A stretch of DNA of 10,882 nt from Mollicutes bacterium (GTDB taxonomy: Bacteria > Bacillota_I > Bacilli_A > RF39 > UBA660): assembly GCA_003566505.1 (NCBI GenBank), contig PXDA01000081.1, forward strand, positions 1 to 10,882, written 5' to 3'. Below the pieces are notes generated by a model that saw only the letters and a program-made list of their open reading frames with translations, searched no databases and was not told the origin of the DNA. A program made the translations under genes and the position numbers. Positions 1-7,790 of the stretch are shown here, piece by piece; position 1 is the stretch's first letter, and every line of letters begins with the position of its first letter.

Positions 1-910
1 AAAAAGAATAATTGCCGATCGTAACTCGAAATTGCGAACGATCAAGTTGTTGAATTTGGCCATAACGAGAAGCTAATTCGGCTTTGATAACCAACAAAAA
101 ACTATCTGCTAACATTTCTCTGCCACGATAATCACGGTTTGTAATATAACTTTCTTTTATTTTAATATTTGCATTACTAGTAACAATTTGATCACCTTCC
201 CGAAACTCAATTGCTGGTGATGAAAAAGCAGTATACGCTAATAAACTTAAAACTAGAAACACAACCGTTAAACCACTTGTTACCAAAAACTTATTTTCTT
301 GATACAAATATTTAAACTCTTGCCACCAATTTTTAAATTTTCTTTTCAATGCGTGAAAATCGATTTGGACGTTTACTTCAAATTCTTCACGGTCGGCTTC
401 TTCAATCGCCATATCTTCTAAATCACGACCAAAATCAAATTGTCTAATATCAAACCCGATTCCCGTTATAAAATATTTTACTAAGATACCAAACTGCAAC
501 ATTAAAGCAATAAGAACAAAATCACGCATCAAACTCAAATTTTGCGCCGACATTGTTCTTATTTCCATTTCATATAAAAAACCGTCCAAATAACCATTAA
601 AAGTCAAAATAACGGCATAAATTATTAAAACCAATATATAAAAACGAAAAGGTTTTTGCTTGTAAATTAAAACACCCATTATTAATCCCGTAATCAAGAT
701 CACTATAATCGGAATTAAATAAAAATAAAAATCAAATAAAGCGATATTCAAAGTGCGCGATAAATTAAATCCGGGCTGTTGGATTGCTTCCCCAAAAAAA
801 TTTAAAATTAACGTCGTGCGATAAAACAAATATGTCATAGCAACAGCCAATATTAAATGTAAAAGTTTAAAACTTTTAATAAATAATGCATAAGGTTTTC
901 GCAGAATCAT
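1..910 (-). CDS. Unrecognised multi-pass membrane protein, N-terminal part (cut by window edge)
   Basis: An open frame of 303 codons without a stop runs from an ATG at 910 off the left edge, so the C-terminus is missing. AGGGG lies 8 bases upstream of the ATG. Five hydrophobic segments are visible at about residues 16-36, 62-84, 88-105, 129-147 and 209-229. Between helices 4 and 5 lies a charged segment (about 150-205): first acidic (DLEDMAIEEADREEFE), then basic and aromatic (KRKFKNWWQEFKY). Basic residues at the N-terminus, at 84-89 and at 189-200 suggest N-in topology, with the region after residue 230 outside the cytoplasm. That outer region has alternating hydrophobic residues like a beta-rich domain; a DUF4352-type immunoglobulin-like fold is a guess. 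I do not recognise the family. It follows the HD gene by 58 bases and may have its own promoter. Confidence 0.85.
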   Translation of the reverse strand, partial: MILRKPYALFIKSFKLLHLILAVAMTYLFYRTTLILNFFGEAIQQPGFNLSRTLNIALFDFYFYLIPIIVILITGLIMGVLIYKQKPFRFYILVLIIYAVILTFNGYLDGFLYEMEIRTMSAQNLSLMRDFVLIALMLQFGILVKYFITGIGFDIRQFDFGRDLEDMAIEEADREEFEVNVQIDFHALKRKFKNWWQEFKYLYQENKFLVTSGLTVVFLVLSLLAYTAFSSPAIEFREGDQIVTSNANIKIKESYITNRDYRGREMLADSFLLVIKAELASRYGQIQQLDRSQFRVTIGNYSF

Positions 911-918
911 TTTATCAA

Positions 919-923
919 CCCCT
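919..923 (-). promoter_or_regulatory. Ribosome binding site of the membrane protein gene
   Basis: AGGGG on the minus strand, 8 bases before the ATG at 910. It supports that ATG as the start of the edge-truncated membrane protein. Confidence 0.6.
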
Positions 924-933
924 ATTTATTATC

Positions 934-939
934 AGTATA
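934..939 (-). promoter_or_regulatory. Possible -10 element upstream of the membrane protein gene
   Basis: The minus strand reads TATACT here, in the 58-base gap between the HD gene and the membrane protein gene. The matching -35 position holds only a weak TTTATT-like sequence. Transcription starting about 7 bases downstream would leave a short leader that still contains the AGGGG ribosome binding site. This is a weak prediction in AT-rich DNA. Confidence 0.3.
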
Positions 940-968
940 CATTAAAACGATTAGAAAATAAAGTTACT

Positions 969-1529
969 TTACATATCAAAATTAACTTCTAAAAATGATT
1001 GACTCGCTAAATAATCACATAGATGAACAAACCTAGCCATCCGCGAACGTGGTTTGGGTAATTGTTTTTTTCCTTGATAATCAAAAACCCATTGTCCCAT
1101 ATGACTAGCTACCAAGGTAGCAATAATTTTGGCATCCTGTTTGTTTAAATTTAAATATTCTTGATAATTAATTATTTTTTCAGCAACTATTTTAGGATGA
1201 ATAAAATTCGTATGTTTTCCACCATCTTCACCTAATTTAAAACTATCATGGATCAACAATGCAAAAATAATTAAATCCTTTTCATGACTGGAAAATTTAT
1301 ATAAAGTCTCATTTTGAAATAAGCTTTGCGCAATTTTCACCGTTGCTTTGGTATGTCTTAATAAACCACCTTCACCTTGTGCATAAGGTGGGTGATATTT
1401 ACCACTTGCACTAGCCGGCACCTCCCAAAAATAATCAGGAACCAACTGCATAAATTTTTCTAAACTTGTGCGCAACTCATCGCCAGTAATTAAAGCAATT
1501 TCATCATTTAAAGCATCTATTTTTTCCAT
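969..1529 (-). CDS. HD-domain metal-dependent phosphohydrolase
   Basis: The gene encodes 186 residues starting at the ATG at 1529. The HD-superfamily ligands are visible in order: H59 (GGLLRHT), H94-D95 (LLIHDSFKLG), a further H111, H143 (SHMGQW) and D172 (CDYLAS). This is enough for an active mono- or dinuclear metal phosphohydrolase. The first 50 residues carry the stretch DYFWEVPASASGKYHP, which I associate with a group of small stand-alone HD proteins. The layout is somewhat like the HD domain of the YhaM exonuclease, but the OB domain of YhaM is missing. The substrate is unknown; nucleotides, cyclic dinucleotides or RNA ends are all possible. The start overlaps the 3' end of hemW by 13 bases, so translation is probably coupled. 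A GTG at 1541 is also in frame, but it sits next to the ribosome binding site and I reject it. Stop is TAA. Confidence 0.88.
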   Translation of the reverse strand: MEKIDALNDEIALITGDELRTSLEKFMQLVPDYFWEVPASASGKYHPPYAQGEGGLLRHTKATVKIAQSLFQNETLYKFSSHEKDLIIFALLIHDSFKLGEDGGKHTNFIHPKIVAEKIINYQEYLNLNKQDAKIIATLVASHMGQWVFDYQGKKQLPKPRSRMARFVHLCDYLASQSFLEVNFDM

Positions 1530-2599
1530 AAGTCCTCCCACAAATCTACTAAAATTTCATTCATAATATACAAATTATTTTCATTTATTTTTAAACAACC
1601 GTTAACTAATTGCAAGCGATTGGTTGCAACCATATCCATTAAAACTGGAAAATCACTAAAACTCATGCCATACTTTTTTAAAAATTTTTCTTCACAAATA
1701 CCATCCAATAAACGCAAACCTAAAATAAATTCATTTTCAATTTGTTCTTTTTTCTTCACTTCTTTTTCTTGGCGCTTTCCTTGTATATAATCATGCCAAT
1801 TATTAGCATTTTGATATCTTTTTTTAGCAACATATCCCGTCGCACCCATACCAAAACCATAATATTCTTCATTGTGCCAGTAAGTTAAATTGTGTTTTGC
1901 CTGCCAACCCTTTTTCGCAAAATTACTAATTTCATAATGACTATACTCACTTAAATTATTACAAATATATTCATACATTTGGAGTTCAGTTTCTTCACTA
2001 ACTGGTTCGCCAATTATTTTTTTACTATTATCTTTAACCATTAAAGCATAAAAAGACACATGCGGAACAGCTAATTTTTTAAACATAATAATATCGTTTT
2101 TAACATCCCTTAAACTAGAATCGTAAATACCATACATCAAATCAATGCTAATATTTTCAAAACCCACTTTTTTTGCTAAATTAATTTTTTGCGATGCCTG
2201 TGCTGCCGTGTGCTTCCGCCCTAGTTTAGCAAGTAAATGATCATTAAAAGTTTGCACCCCGAAGCTAAGACGATTAACAAATTGATGTAATAATTTTAAT
2301 TTTTCAAATGTAATGCTTTCACAGTTTATTTCCATTGTTATTTCACAATCAGCACTTTTATTGAATAATGAAATAATATTCTTTAACTTTTGCAATTGCA
2401 CCGTCGATAAAACACTTGGCGTTCCACCACCAATATAAATAGTTTCTAAAATTTCACCAGCATAATTATGCTTTATTTCTTTCTCTAGAAATAGTAAATA
2501 CTGCGTTTGCTTTTTATCATCAGCTTTTAGTTTGCAAAAGTCACAATAAGAACAAAAAGAATTGCAAAAAGGAATATGAATATAAGCACTTTTTATCAA
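1517..2599 (-). CDS. hemW: HemW-like radical SAM heme chaperone (oxygen-independent coproporphyrinogen oxidase family)
   Basis: A protein of 360 residues, close to the usual HemW length. The radical SAM iron-sulfur motif CxxxCxxC is at C12, C16 and C19, in the context HIPFCNSFCSYCDFC. The SAM-binding GGGTP motif follows near residue 58. Later blocks RLSFGVQTF, ISIDLMYGI and GFGMGATGY match the HemN/HemW family. Family members are often annotated as coproporphyrinogen oxidase, but HemW-type proteins bind and deliver heme instead; the short N-terminus and length favour HemW. C22 is an extra cysteine, and NC replaces the common NP after the glutamate of the EIN block. The start is a TTG at 2599 that overlaps the polC stop (TTGA). 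No ATG or GTG exists upstream in this frame before a stop, and no good ribosome binding site is nearby, so translation probably depends on coupling to polC. Stop is TAG. Confidence 0.9.
   Translation of the reverse strand: MIKSAYIHIPFCNSFCSYCDFCKLKADDKKQTQYLLFLEKEIKHNYAGEILETIYIGGGTPSVLSTVQLQKLKNIISLFNKSADCEITMEINCESITFEKLKLLHQFVNRLSFGVQTFNDHLLAKLGRKHTAAQASQKINLAKKVGFENISIDLMYGIYDSSLRDVKNDIIMFKKLAVPHVSFYALMVKDNSKKIIGEPVSEETELQMYEYICNNLSEYSHYEISNFAKKGWQAKHNLTYWHNEEYYGFGMGATGYVAKKRYQNANNWHDYIQGKRQEKEVKKKEQIENEFILGLRLLDGICEEKFLKKYGMSFSDFPVLMDMVATNRLQLVNGCLKINENNLYIMNEILVDLWEDLWKK
1533..1539 (-). promoter_or_regulatory. Ribosome binding site inside the hemW 3' end that sets the HD gene start
   Basis: GGGAGGA on the minus strand, 3 bases before the ATG at 1529 (4 from the GGAGG core). 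It lies wholly inside the hemW coding sequence. Its position favours the ATG over the in-frame GTG at 1541, which would overlap the site. Confidence 0.65.
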
Positions 2600-5500
2600 A
2601 ATAATGAAAGTTGACTTGATTCTTCCAAATGATCAAGTATTCCCATAAATCGCATTTTTTCGATGGTTGTTGCATTTACTTTTCCTCTTTTTTGCAAATC
2701 TTCCACACTTATAAAAGGATTTTTACTACGCTCTTTTACTATTTTTTTCGCTACCAGATCCCCTAACCCTTCGATAACACGAAAGGGGGGTAGGAGCGTA
2801 TTATCATCTAGCACTTGAAAATGCATGGCATCACTTTTGGTTAAATCAATTGGCGCAAATTGAATGCCACGCGCCAGTGCTTCTAAAGCAATGTGCATAT
2901 CATCACGTAAAGCCTGTTCTTTATTAGTAATTTCATAGCCCTTATTATCCAATTCTACAATGGCATTATACACAGCATCATATCCTTGGTAAATTGTTTC
3001 AATATCTAAATCATAACAACGCACCGAAAAATATGCCGCATAATAATTAATTGGTTGATGTACTTTAAACCAAGCAATGCGCAGAGCACTCATTACATAA
3101 GCCACAGCATGTGCTTTTGGAAACATATATTTTATTTTATAACAAGTATTAATATACCAATCAGGAATATTATTTTCGTACATAATTCTTTCAAATTCAC
3201 GCCATTTTTCCGGATCTTTACTAGCTTTTCCCTTACGCACAAATTCCATTATTTGAAAAGCATCTTTTTCTGACAAACCATTATAAGTTAAATAAATCAT
3301 AATATCATCACGACAAGCAATAACTTCCTGAAAACTACAAACATTATTACGAATTAATTCTTGGGCATTATTAAGCCAAACATCAGTTCCATGGGAAAGA
3401 CCTGATATTTTCACTAACTCACCAAAAGTTTTGGGTTTTGTATCCATCAACATAGCAATTACAAAACGTGTGCCAAATTCCGGAACCCCTAATGTTCCTG
3501 TTTCACACATAATTTGCTCTTTACTAACACCTAAAACAGTAGGACTAGAAAAAATTTGCATTACTTTTTCATCCACTAAGTTAATTTTAGTAACATCTTT
3601 GCCCGATAAATCACCAAGCATTTTTAACATGGTCGGATCATCATGACCTAAAATATCTAATTTTAATAAATTTTCATCCAAAGCATGATAATCAAAATGA
3701 CTAGTTCGCCATGGTGAATTAATATCATCAGCAGGATATTGATAAGGCGTAAAATCAAAAACATCTTTATAATCAGGAATAACAATAATGCCCCCTGGAT
3801 GCTGACCTGTTGTTCTTTTAACTCCTGTGCATCCCTTTGCTAGTCGCTCCACTTCGGCGTTACGCATAATAATATTTTTATCTTCTAAATATCCTTTAAC
3901 AAAACCAAAAGCCGTTTTTTCTGCTACAGTACCAATTGTTCCCGCCCGTAGCACATTTTCTTTTCCAAATAATTCTTTTGTATATTCATGCGCAACTAAC
4001 TGATATTCACCAGAAAAATTTAAATCAATATCAGGAACTTTATTAGCATTTAAACCTAAAAAGGTAGCAAAAGGCATGTCTTGTCCTTCTTTAGTTAAAG
4101 GATGCTTGCAATCAGGACATTTTTTATCGGGCAAATCAAAACCACTAGAATATTTGCTGCCCAAAAAAACTCCATCTAATTCAAATATATTACTTTGACA
4201 TTTTTCACAAACATAATGAGCGGGCAAAGGATTAACTTCCGTTATACTCATTAAAGTTGCTACCAAAGAAGATCCTACCGAACCGCGACTTCCCACCAAA
4301 TAACCTTCTGTCAATGATTTTTGTACTAATTGTTGCGATATTAAATATATTACATCAAAGCCACCACCAATAATACCTTCTAGTTCATCCTCAATTCGTT
4401 CTTGCACAATTGCTGGCAAATTTTCACCATAAATTGCTTGTGCTTTTTCATAAACTATTTTGCGCACTTTTTTATCAGCATCTTTTATTTTTGGTGAAAA
4501 AGGAATGCCGCCCGTATCAATAATCACTTCAAATTTTTCAATTTCATCAGCTATTTTATTGGAATTAGTTACCACAATTTCATAAGCCTTTTCCTTTGCT
4601 AAAAAAGCAAAAGAAGCTAACATTTCCTCTGTAGTACGAAAATGATAAGACGGAATATCAGTAATATTTCTTTTTGCCAAAGGGTGTAACCCCCCGCCAG
4701 GAACTTTTTGATGAACAAGAATATCACGATAAATTTTATCATATGATGTTAAATGATGAACATCACCAGTTGCTACCACCTTAACCCCTGCTTCTTCGGC
4801 AGTCGCAATAATTTTTTTCATCGTTGCAATAATTGCTTCCTCTGTTTCAAATTCACCACTTTGTAACAAATGATTATATAGATCTAATGGTTGCAATTCA
4901 ATAAAATCATAAAAACTAATAATATCTCTTAATTCTTCTTCCGTTTTACTTTTTGCCTCAACAAAAACTTCTGACAAATGACAACCACTACTAATTAACA
5001 AACCCTCCCGATGTTTTTCTAATTCACTTCTTGGAATACGCGGCATTTTATAAAAATAATCGGTAGAAGCATAAGAAACTAACTTAAACAAATTACGTAA
5101 ACCAGTTCGATTTTGACACAAAATATTTATATGAAATATCTGACCAAATTTAAATAAATCTTCTCGCGAAACTAAATTTTGTAAATCACTAATTTTAACA
5201 TAATTTTGATCAACTAATTTCTTAACCATTTTAGCGAAAATTAATGCTGTCGCCCTAGCATCATAATCAGCGCGATGATGTTCATTTTCATCGAATGGAA
5301 TAGCATATCTTTTCACTAATGCTGATAAACTATGCTTTGTTTGATTTGTCTCCAATGCCCGCGATAATTCTAAAGTATCAATTAAAGTATTTTGGAATTC
5401 ACCTAAATTATACAAATTATAAGCCCGCTCCAAAAAAGAATGATCAAATTTAGCATTATGAGCAACCAAAGGGGCGTCGCCATACCATTCTTTAAATTTT

Positions 5501-6891
5501 TTCATCGCCTCTTCTTCACTCATTTGGCCCTTTAACATTTCATCAGTAATTTTTGTTATTTCCGTTATTTTTTTAGGCAACTCTCTTTTAGGATCAATTA
5601 AACAAGAAAAAGTATCAATTATTTCGCCATCTTGCATCTTTGCGGCACCAATTTCAATAATTTGATCATTAGCACCGGCATTAAAACCAGTTGTTTCCAA
5701 GTCAAAAACAACATAAGTTGTATCCGCCAAAGAACGTTCATCATCTTGATTAACAATTTTTATTTCATCATTAATCATAATCATTTCACAACCAAAAATA
5801 ATTTTAAACTCATCTTTACTATACTTTATTAAATTATAAGCTTCCGGAAATGATTGCACACTATTATGATCAGTTATCGCCACCGCATTATGTCCCATTT
5901 TTCTAGCATAATTAACTAAATCCGTCACTGATGTCATACCATCCATTTGACTCATAAAGGTATGAGCGTGTAATTCAACGCGCTTTTCTTTCGCCTCATC
6001 AACTTTGGCATCTTCTTTTTTAACAAAATAATTAACATCGCGTACATTTAAAACAATTTCGCGGGCAAAACTATCCTTTTTGCTATAACCCCGCAAACGA
6101 TACCAATTACCTTCTTTAATTTTTTTACGTAATTCATCATAAGTTCGATTGTCTTTTAAAAATAATTTTGCATATATACTATTAGTATAATCAGTAATTT
6201 TCATAGTAATAATTTTTAAATTATTTTTCTTTGTTTCAAAAAAATCACAAGCAAACACATAGCCCTCAATTACAACATTGTTTTCTTCACCAACAATTTC
6301 ATCAATTTGTGACGCTTTATTTTTTATCTCTGAACCATAAATAACTTTTTTTGGTTTTTCCTCGGCAACTTGTAAAATTTGTTTTTCAATATCATCCAAA
6401 ACACCAACACTTTTACTCTCATCAATAGTAATTTTAAAACCAAAATCATCGAAACCTAAAACTTCCAAAAAATTTACTAAAGATTTTTTAATGGAATCAA
6501 TTTTTTGCTTTTCTGCTTTATTAGCTAAAATTAAATGTACCACATCATCTTCAACCACTAATCCTGATTCTGAATAAATCGCCACCAACGGCGAATTACC
6601 CAACACTTTTCTTAATGCATAAGGAAAATATTCTTTGATGCGCGCCAAGTTGCTATTGCGCACTTGAAAAGAAACTGTTACTCTTTCATCGCCAACAAAA
6701 ACTTTTTTTATATTATTTATCACAAAATCATACACATCAAAAGGAAGATAATCAGAAATTACAATCACAAACTCATAATATCCTTCTTTTTGATAATGTT
6801 TCACTTCTTTAATCCTTGCATCTGCAAAAAGAGGATAATTATCCTCTTTTAATCCAATATCTTGCAAAAGTTGCAATAATCGCTCATCCAT
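2596..6891 (-). CDS. polC: DNA polymerase III alpha subunit, PolC type (Gram-positive replicative polymerase)
   Basis: From the ATG at 6891 the protein has 1431 residues, typical of PolC. Order of domains: N-terminal region (to about 200), OB fold (about 205-290), PHP domain starting with HAH (H308, H310; ITDH 339-342) and resuming after an inserted DEDDh 3'-5' proofreading exonuclease (D397/E399 in FDLETTG, D483 in HNAKFD, H539/D544 in HRADYD). The second PHP part includes GDVHH (709-713). A four-cysteine zinc site follows (C895, C898, C925, C928). The palm has the catalytic aspartates D954 and D956 (PDIDLNFSGEYQ) and D1079 (LDILGHDDPT), and HPGGIIVIP lies near 1031. The last five residues, QLSLF, are a beta-clamp binding motif. 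All catalytic residues I can check are present. It overlaps hemW by 4 bases; stop is TGA, followed at once by TAA. It lies 29 bases after miaA. Confidence 0.98.
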   Translation of the reverse strand: MDERLLQLLQDIGLKEDNYPLFADARIKEVKHYQKEGYYEFVIVISDYLPFDVYDFVINNIKKVFVGDERVTVSFQVRNSNLARIKEYFPYALRKVLGNSPLVAIYSESGLVVEDDVVHLILANKAEKQKIDSIKKSLVNFLEVLGFDDFGFKITIDESKSVGVLDDIEKQILQVAEEKPKKVIYGSEIKNKASQIDEIVGEENNVVIEGYVFACDFFETKKNNLKIITMKITDYTNSIYAKLFLKDNRTYDELRKKIKEGNWYRLRGYSKKDSFAREIVLNVRDVNYFVKKEDAKVDEAKEKRVELHAHTFMSQMDGMTSVTDLVNYARKMGHNAVAITDHNSVQSFPEAYNLIKYSKDEFKIIFGCEMIMINDEIKIVNQDDERSLADTTYVVFDLETTGFNAGANDQIIEIGAAKMQDGEIIDTFSCLIDPKRELPKKITEITKITDEMLKGQMSEEEAMKKFKEWYGDAPLVAHNAKFDHSFLERAYNLYNLGEFQNTLIDTLELSRALETNQTKHSLSALVKRYAIPFDENEHHRADYDARATALIFAKMVKKLVDQNYVKISDLQNLVSREDLFKFGQIFHINILCQNRTGLRNLFKLVSYASTDYFYKMPRIPRSELEKHREGLLISSGCHLSEVFVEAKSKTEEELRDIISFYDFIELQPLDLYNHLLQSGEFETEEAIIATMKKIIATAEEAGVKVVATGDVHHLTSYDKIYRDILVHQKVPGGGLHPLAKRNITDIPSYHFRTTEEMLASFAFLAKEKAYEIVVTNSNKIADEIEKFEVIIDTGGIPFSPKIKDADKKVRKIVYEKAQAIYGENLPAIVQERIEDELEGIIGGGFDVIYLISQQLVQKSLTEGYLVGSRGSVGSSLVATLMSITEVNPLPAHYVCEKCQSNIFELDGVFLGSKYSSGFDLPDKKCPDCKHPLTKEGQDMPFATFLGLNANKVPDIDLNFSGEYQLVAHEYTKELFGKENVLRAGTIGTVAEKTAFGFVKGYLEDKNIIMRNAEVERLAKGCTGVKRTTGQHPGGIIVIPDYKDVFDFTPYQYPADDINSPWRTSHFDYHALDENLLKLDILGHDDPTMLKMLGDLSGKDVTKINLVDEKVMQIFSSPTVLGVSKEQIMCETGTLGVPEFGTRFVIAMLMDTKPKTFGELVKISGLSHGTDVWLNNAQELIRNNVCSFQEVIACRDDIMIYLTYNGLSEKDAFQIMEFVRKGKASKDPEKWREFERIMYENNIPDWYINTCYKIKYMFPKAHAVAYVMSALRIAWFKVHQPINYYAAYFSVRCYDLDIETIYQGYDAVYNAIVELDNKGYEITNKEQALRDDMHIALEALARGIQFAPIDLTKSDAMHFQVLDDNTLLPPFRVIEGLGDLVAKKIVKERSKNPFISVEDLQKRGKVNATTIEKMRFMGILDHLEESSQLSLF

Positions 6892-6895
6892 TGCT

Positions 6896-6904
6896 ATCAC
6901 CTTT
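6896..6904 (-). promoter_or_regulatory. Ribosome binding site that decides the polC start
   Basis: AAAGGTGAT on the minus strand, 4 bases before the ATG at 6891, is complementary to the 3' end of 16S rRNA. An in-frame GTG at 6900 could be taken as the start, but its bases are part of this site. The ATG is therefore preferred. Confidence 0.7.
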
Positions 6905-6925
6905 AATAATTATATCATAATTATT
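6905..6925 (-). repeat. Perfect 9-bp A/T inverted repeat between miaA and polC
   Basis: Arms 6905-6913 (AATAATTAT) and 6917-6925 (ATAATTATT) are exact inverted repeats around a 3-base loop. The element overlaps the miaA stop codon and ends just before the polC ribosome binding site. The stem has no G or C and no following T tract on the minus strand, so it is not an intrinsic terminator. It may be a weak hairpin or chance in AT-rich DNA. Confidence 0.45.
6909..6914 (-). promoter_or_regulatory. Possible extended -10 element before polC
   Basis: The minus strand reads TGATATAAT, a perfect TATAAT preceded by TG plus one base, in the 29-base gap between miaA and polC. The -35 position is only A-rich. 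The predicted start, about 7 bases downstream, would fall at the edge of the polC ribosome binding site, which argues against it. It also overlaps an A/T inverted repeat, so chance is a real possibility. Confidence 0.25.
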
Positions 6926-7790
6926 TAATATTTTTTACCTCTAAATGGGCAATAATTTTTTTTACAACATCCTCTTCGCCAACCATAAACCATTTTAAAG
7001 GTAATTGATTATTAAACCACGTATATTGGCGTTTTGCATAATTACGTGTTTGCTTTTTAATGGCTGCGACAGCTACATCTAGTGATTGCTTTTTATCAAA
7101 ATAGGCAAATAATTCTTTATAACCAATTGGTGTTAGGACAATATTATTAATAGCACCCTTTTTATAAATATCATAGGCTTCCTCTATTAAGCCATTTGTA
7201 ATCATATTATCAACTCTTTGATTAATACGGTGATACAATTTTTCTCTTGGCATTGTTAAACCAATCCAAACAACATCATATAACAATTTATTATTTTTCG
7301 GTTTTTGTGAAAATGGTTTTTTGGTTTGTTCAAAGTAATTTAACGCTTGTTCTAATCTAGGGCGATTATTTTTATGAATGGCATTATCAGGATCTATTTT
7401 TTGTAATTTTTGATGCAATTCTTCATTACTAAAATTACTATAATCTTTTTTAATACCCGTTTGAAATTGATAATCATAAAGAGCCGCTTTAATATAAAGA
7501 CCTGTACCACCAACTAAAATGGGAACCTTCCCGCGTTGACTAATTTCGGCAATTTTCATGCGACAATCTCTTTGATAATCATAAACACTATATTCTTCAT
7601 GCCAATCTTTAAAACTAAATAAATGATGTGAAATTTGTGAATCAATCTCTTTGGCTGTCACAATGTCCATACCCTTATAAACTTGTCTGCTATCAGCATT
7701 AATAATTTCACCATTAATTGCTTTAGCAATCGAAATACTTATTTTACTTTTACCAACTCCTGTTGGTCCGGTAATAACTACTACTTTCAT
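6921..7790 (-). CDS. miaA: tRNA dimethylallyltransferase (adenine-37 isopentenylation)
   Basis: MiaA transfers a dimethylallyl group from DMAPP to N6 of A37 in tRNAs reading codons that start with U. The protein has 289 residues, slightly short of the usual 300-310. Family motifs: P-loop GPTGVGKS (8-15), DSRQVYKGMDI (33-43, containing the catalytic aspartate), LVGGTGLYI (92-100), and the C-terminal tRNA-binding end RNYAKRQYTWFNNQ. The ATG at 7790 overlaps the queA stop as ATGA, so translation is probably coupled. No strong ribosome binding site lies upstream (only a distant GGGG). Stop is TAA, inside an A/T inverted repeat before polC. Identification is firm. Confidence 0.96.
   Translation of the reverse strand: MKVVVITGPTGVGKSKISISIAKAINGEIINADSRQVYKGMDIVTAKEIDSQISHHLFSFKDWHEEYSVYDYQRDCRMKIAEISQRGKVPILVGGTGLYIKAALYDYQFQTGIKKDYSNFSNEELHQKLQKIDPDNAIHKNNRPRLEQALNYFEQTKKPFSQKPKNNKLLYDVVWIGLTMPREKLYHRINQRVDNMITNGLIEEAYDIYKKGAINNIVLTPIGYKELFAYFDKKQSLDVAVAAIKKQTRNYAKRQYTWFNNQLPLKWFMVGEEDVVKKIIAHLEVKNIK

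Noticed and set aside
3055..3646. Plus-strand open frames opposite polC (3055-3273 and 3431-3646)
   Set aside because: They lie fully inside the polC coding sequence, antisense to conserved polymerase domains, with no recognisable product.
5632..6852. Plus-strand open frames at 5632-5832 and 6664-6852
   Set aside because: They are antisense to polC, low-complexity in composition and lack family features.
6889..6900. polC start at GTG 6900
   Set aside because: The GTG is part of the AAAGGTGAT ribosome binding site; the ATG at 6891 is properly spaced.
6905..6925. Intrinsic terminator after miaA
   Set aside because: The stem has only A and T and no T tract follows on the minus strand; the polC ribosome binding site comes next.
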